A DNA stretch of 64,000 nt, taken from assembly GCA_024228935.1 (NCBI GenBank), contig JAAESX010000158.1:1-64000 (forward strand), written 5' to 3'. The position numbers were made by a program, and so were the translations under genes. Position 1 is the first letter of the stretch. Each line of letters begins with the position of its first letter. Of this stretch, positions 63,270 through 64,000 are shown one piece after another. The notes under the pieces are model-generated. The model saw nothing but the letters and a program-made list of their open reading frames with translations. It ran no database searches and was not told where the DNA came from. This DNA comes from Pseudomonadota bacterium. Lineage in GTDB: Bacteria; Myxococcota_A; UBA796; CAJQPC01.

Positions 63270-63486
63270 GGCGTTGGATTTCCTTGTAGGAATCCGTCGA
63301 GGTCCCAGCTCCCTCCGTTGACCTTCTCGGGTAGAGCGAGTCCAGCACAATTGCTGAAGGCGCTCAGCCCGCGGAGATGAACGGAGATGAGTCCGTTGAC
63401 GGGATGTTGGGTGGCCGATGTTGGCCGGGTTTGAGCCCCCCGAAAGAGTCGGAGTGCTCGAAAGATCGGTGCGTATGTAATCGCAG
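63270..63486 (-). other. pnp leader and upstream region without a gene
   Basis: This gap separates the rpsO terminator from pnp. It holds a 9-base direct repeat CGGAGATGA (63372-63380 and 63382-63390) and a small CAGCA/TGCTG hairpin. I could not pick a convincing promoter. In other bacteria, Pnp represses its own mRNA through leader structure, so folding here may matter. Confidence 0.4.
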
Positions 63487-63513
63487 AAAGGCCCTCCGGG
63501 AAGGAGAGCCTTT
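63487..63513 (-). terminator. Intrinsic terminator after rpsO
   Basis: On the minus strand, an 11-bp stem (63503-63513 with 63487-63497, one G-U pair) and a five-base loop, four bases past the rpsO stop, ending in a U-containing arm. It would separate rpsO from pnp, allowing independent control. Confidence 0.7.
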
Positions 63514-63517
63514 CGAA

Positions 63518-63787
63518 TCAGCGACGCAGCCCGAGGCTGGCGATGAGCGCCTTGTAGCGGCCCTCGTCGCGACCCTTCAGGTAGCGGAGCAGGCGGCGAC
63601 GCTGTCCGACCAGACGGAGAAGACCACGACGGCTGTGGTGGTCCTTCTTGTGGGTCTGGAAGTGCTCGGTGAGCTGGACGATGCGCTTCGTGAGAAGCGC
63701 GACCTGGACCTCGGGGGAACCGGTGTCGCCTTCGTGGGTAGCGTGCTCGCCGATGACGGCGGCCTTTTCGCTGCGGTGCAGAGCCAT
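63518..63787 (-). CDS. rpsO: 30S ribosomal protein S15
   Basis: 89 residues, exact S15 length. The helical core carries HEGDTGSPEVQVALLTKRIVQLTEHF and KDHHSRRGLLRLVGQRRRLLRYL, with the 16S-binding His/Ser loop. AGGAG lies upstream of ATG 63787. The 111-nt gap to the upstream gene contains several GGGCC/GGCCC segments that may form the S15 autoregulatory leader, but I could not define the fold. Confidence 0.98.
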   Translation of the reverse strand: MALHRSEKAAVIGEHATHEGDTGSPEVQVALLTKRIVQLTEHFQTHKKDHHSRRGLLRLVGQRRRLLRYLKGRDEGRYKALIASLGLRR

Positions 63788-63898
63788 GTGGGTCTCTCCT
63801 GGCCCTGTTCGGGCCTGTAGTCGGCTTGTTCAGCGGGCCCAAGGACATGGCGACCTGGGTGCCGGACGAGCCGGTTGCGGCGCCCAAGTACCTCGGCG

Positions 63899-64000
63899 TC
63901 AGTTGGTCGGCAAGCCCCGAAGGATGCGAGAACGACCCGCCGTCGCCTCGCAGATCGCCTGGAGCTCGCCGTCCGCGAGCGCTGTGAAGACACCGGCCTC
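63899..64000 (-). CDS. truB: C-terminal fragment, probable tRNA pseudouridine synthase B
   Basis: Only the last 33 residues are in the window; the gene continues past base 64000. They read GVFTALADGELQAICEA, then GRSRILRGLPTN and a TGA. This resembles the C-terminal beta-domain of TruB (a D-G-x-L-x-A-I phrase), and truB is the usual neighbour upstream of rpsO and pnp. With so little sequence, another gene in that position (for example ribF) cannot be excluded. Confidence 0.5.
   Translation of the reverse strand, partial: EAGVFTALADGELQAICEATAGRSRILRGLPTN

Overview
The window is high-G+C chromosomal DNA, close to 70 % by eye in most lines, packed with short or negative intergenic gaps. The gene set suggests a delta-proteobacterial lineage of the Myxococcota type. 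It has two Hanks-type Ser/Thr kinases, an FHA-GAF-sigma54 activator, a Lys/Ala-rich nucleoid protein with helix-turn-helix modules, many small lipoproteins, VWA, Cys-rich, RTX and FG-GAP surface proteins, and an infC-rpmI-rplT...ihfA-merR block. This placement is inferred from gene content; no rRNA is present. No mobile element, CRISPR array or phage gene was found.

Layout. 1-7.3 kb: lon, two class III CoA-transferase/racemase genes, and a GT-C-like membrane protein with a 42-residue membrane peptide. 7.4-12.4 kb: a plus-strand run of PEP-synthase/PPDK regulatory kinase, Nudix hydrolase, PEGA-type Ser/Thr kinase and two lipoproteins, the last frameshifted. 12.4-18.7 kb: HTH/AK-rich DNA-binding protein, TPR protein, FHA-sigma54 activator, coaE, TMTC-like protein and apt. 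18.8-23.1 kb: ExoD-like protein, surE, HEAT protein, a putative lipoprotein, a flagellin with a von Willebrand factor A domain in its centre, and tRNA-Pro(GGG). 23.2-26.0 kb: merR, ihfA, a lipoprotein, rplT, rpmI, infC and tRNA-Val(GAC). 26.0-32.2 kb: lipB, AI-2E/PerM permease, an LPP20-like protein and dnaE, chained by 4-nt overlaps. 32.2-35.7 kb: SGNH hydrolase, a Ser/Thr kinase with a cyclase-like tail, mazG and fxsA.

35.7-47.3 kb is one minus-strand array of eight genes: a REC-first histidine kinase, a membrane sensor whose ATPase domain looks degenerate, a FecR-like protein, a secreted Ig-like/barrel protein, a 1191-residue Ig-repeat lipoprotein, a second soluble histidine kinase, and two TPR/zinc-ribbon proteins. 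It looks like a self-contained surface-sensing or adhesion system. 47.4-53.6 kb: a repeat lipoprotein, gmd plus a sugar reductase, manC (together a GDP-6-deoxyhexose route), trmL, grpE and a DUF4340 protein. 53.6-57.9 kb: a PilT-like protein without a Walker A lysine, an FG-GAP/ASPIC lipoprotein, ffh and a TPR protein. 58.0-60.7 kb: a surface cluster of VWA lipoprotein, Cys-rich lipoprotein and an RTX-like protein broken at a run of eight Gs. 60.7-64 kb: dut, pnp, rpsO and the 3' end of a probable truB.

Strongest novelty candidates: the VWA-flagellin, the eight-gene sensory/adhesin array, and the degenerate enzymes (PilT-like, sensor kinase, kinase with cyclase-like tail). Many genes start with GTG or TTG inside 4-nt stop/start overlaps, so translational coupling appears widespread.
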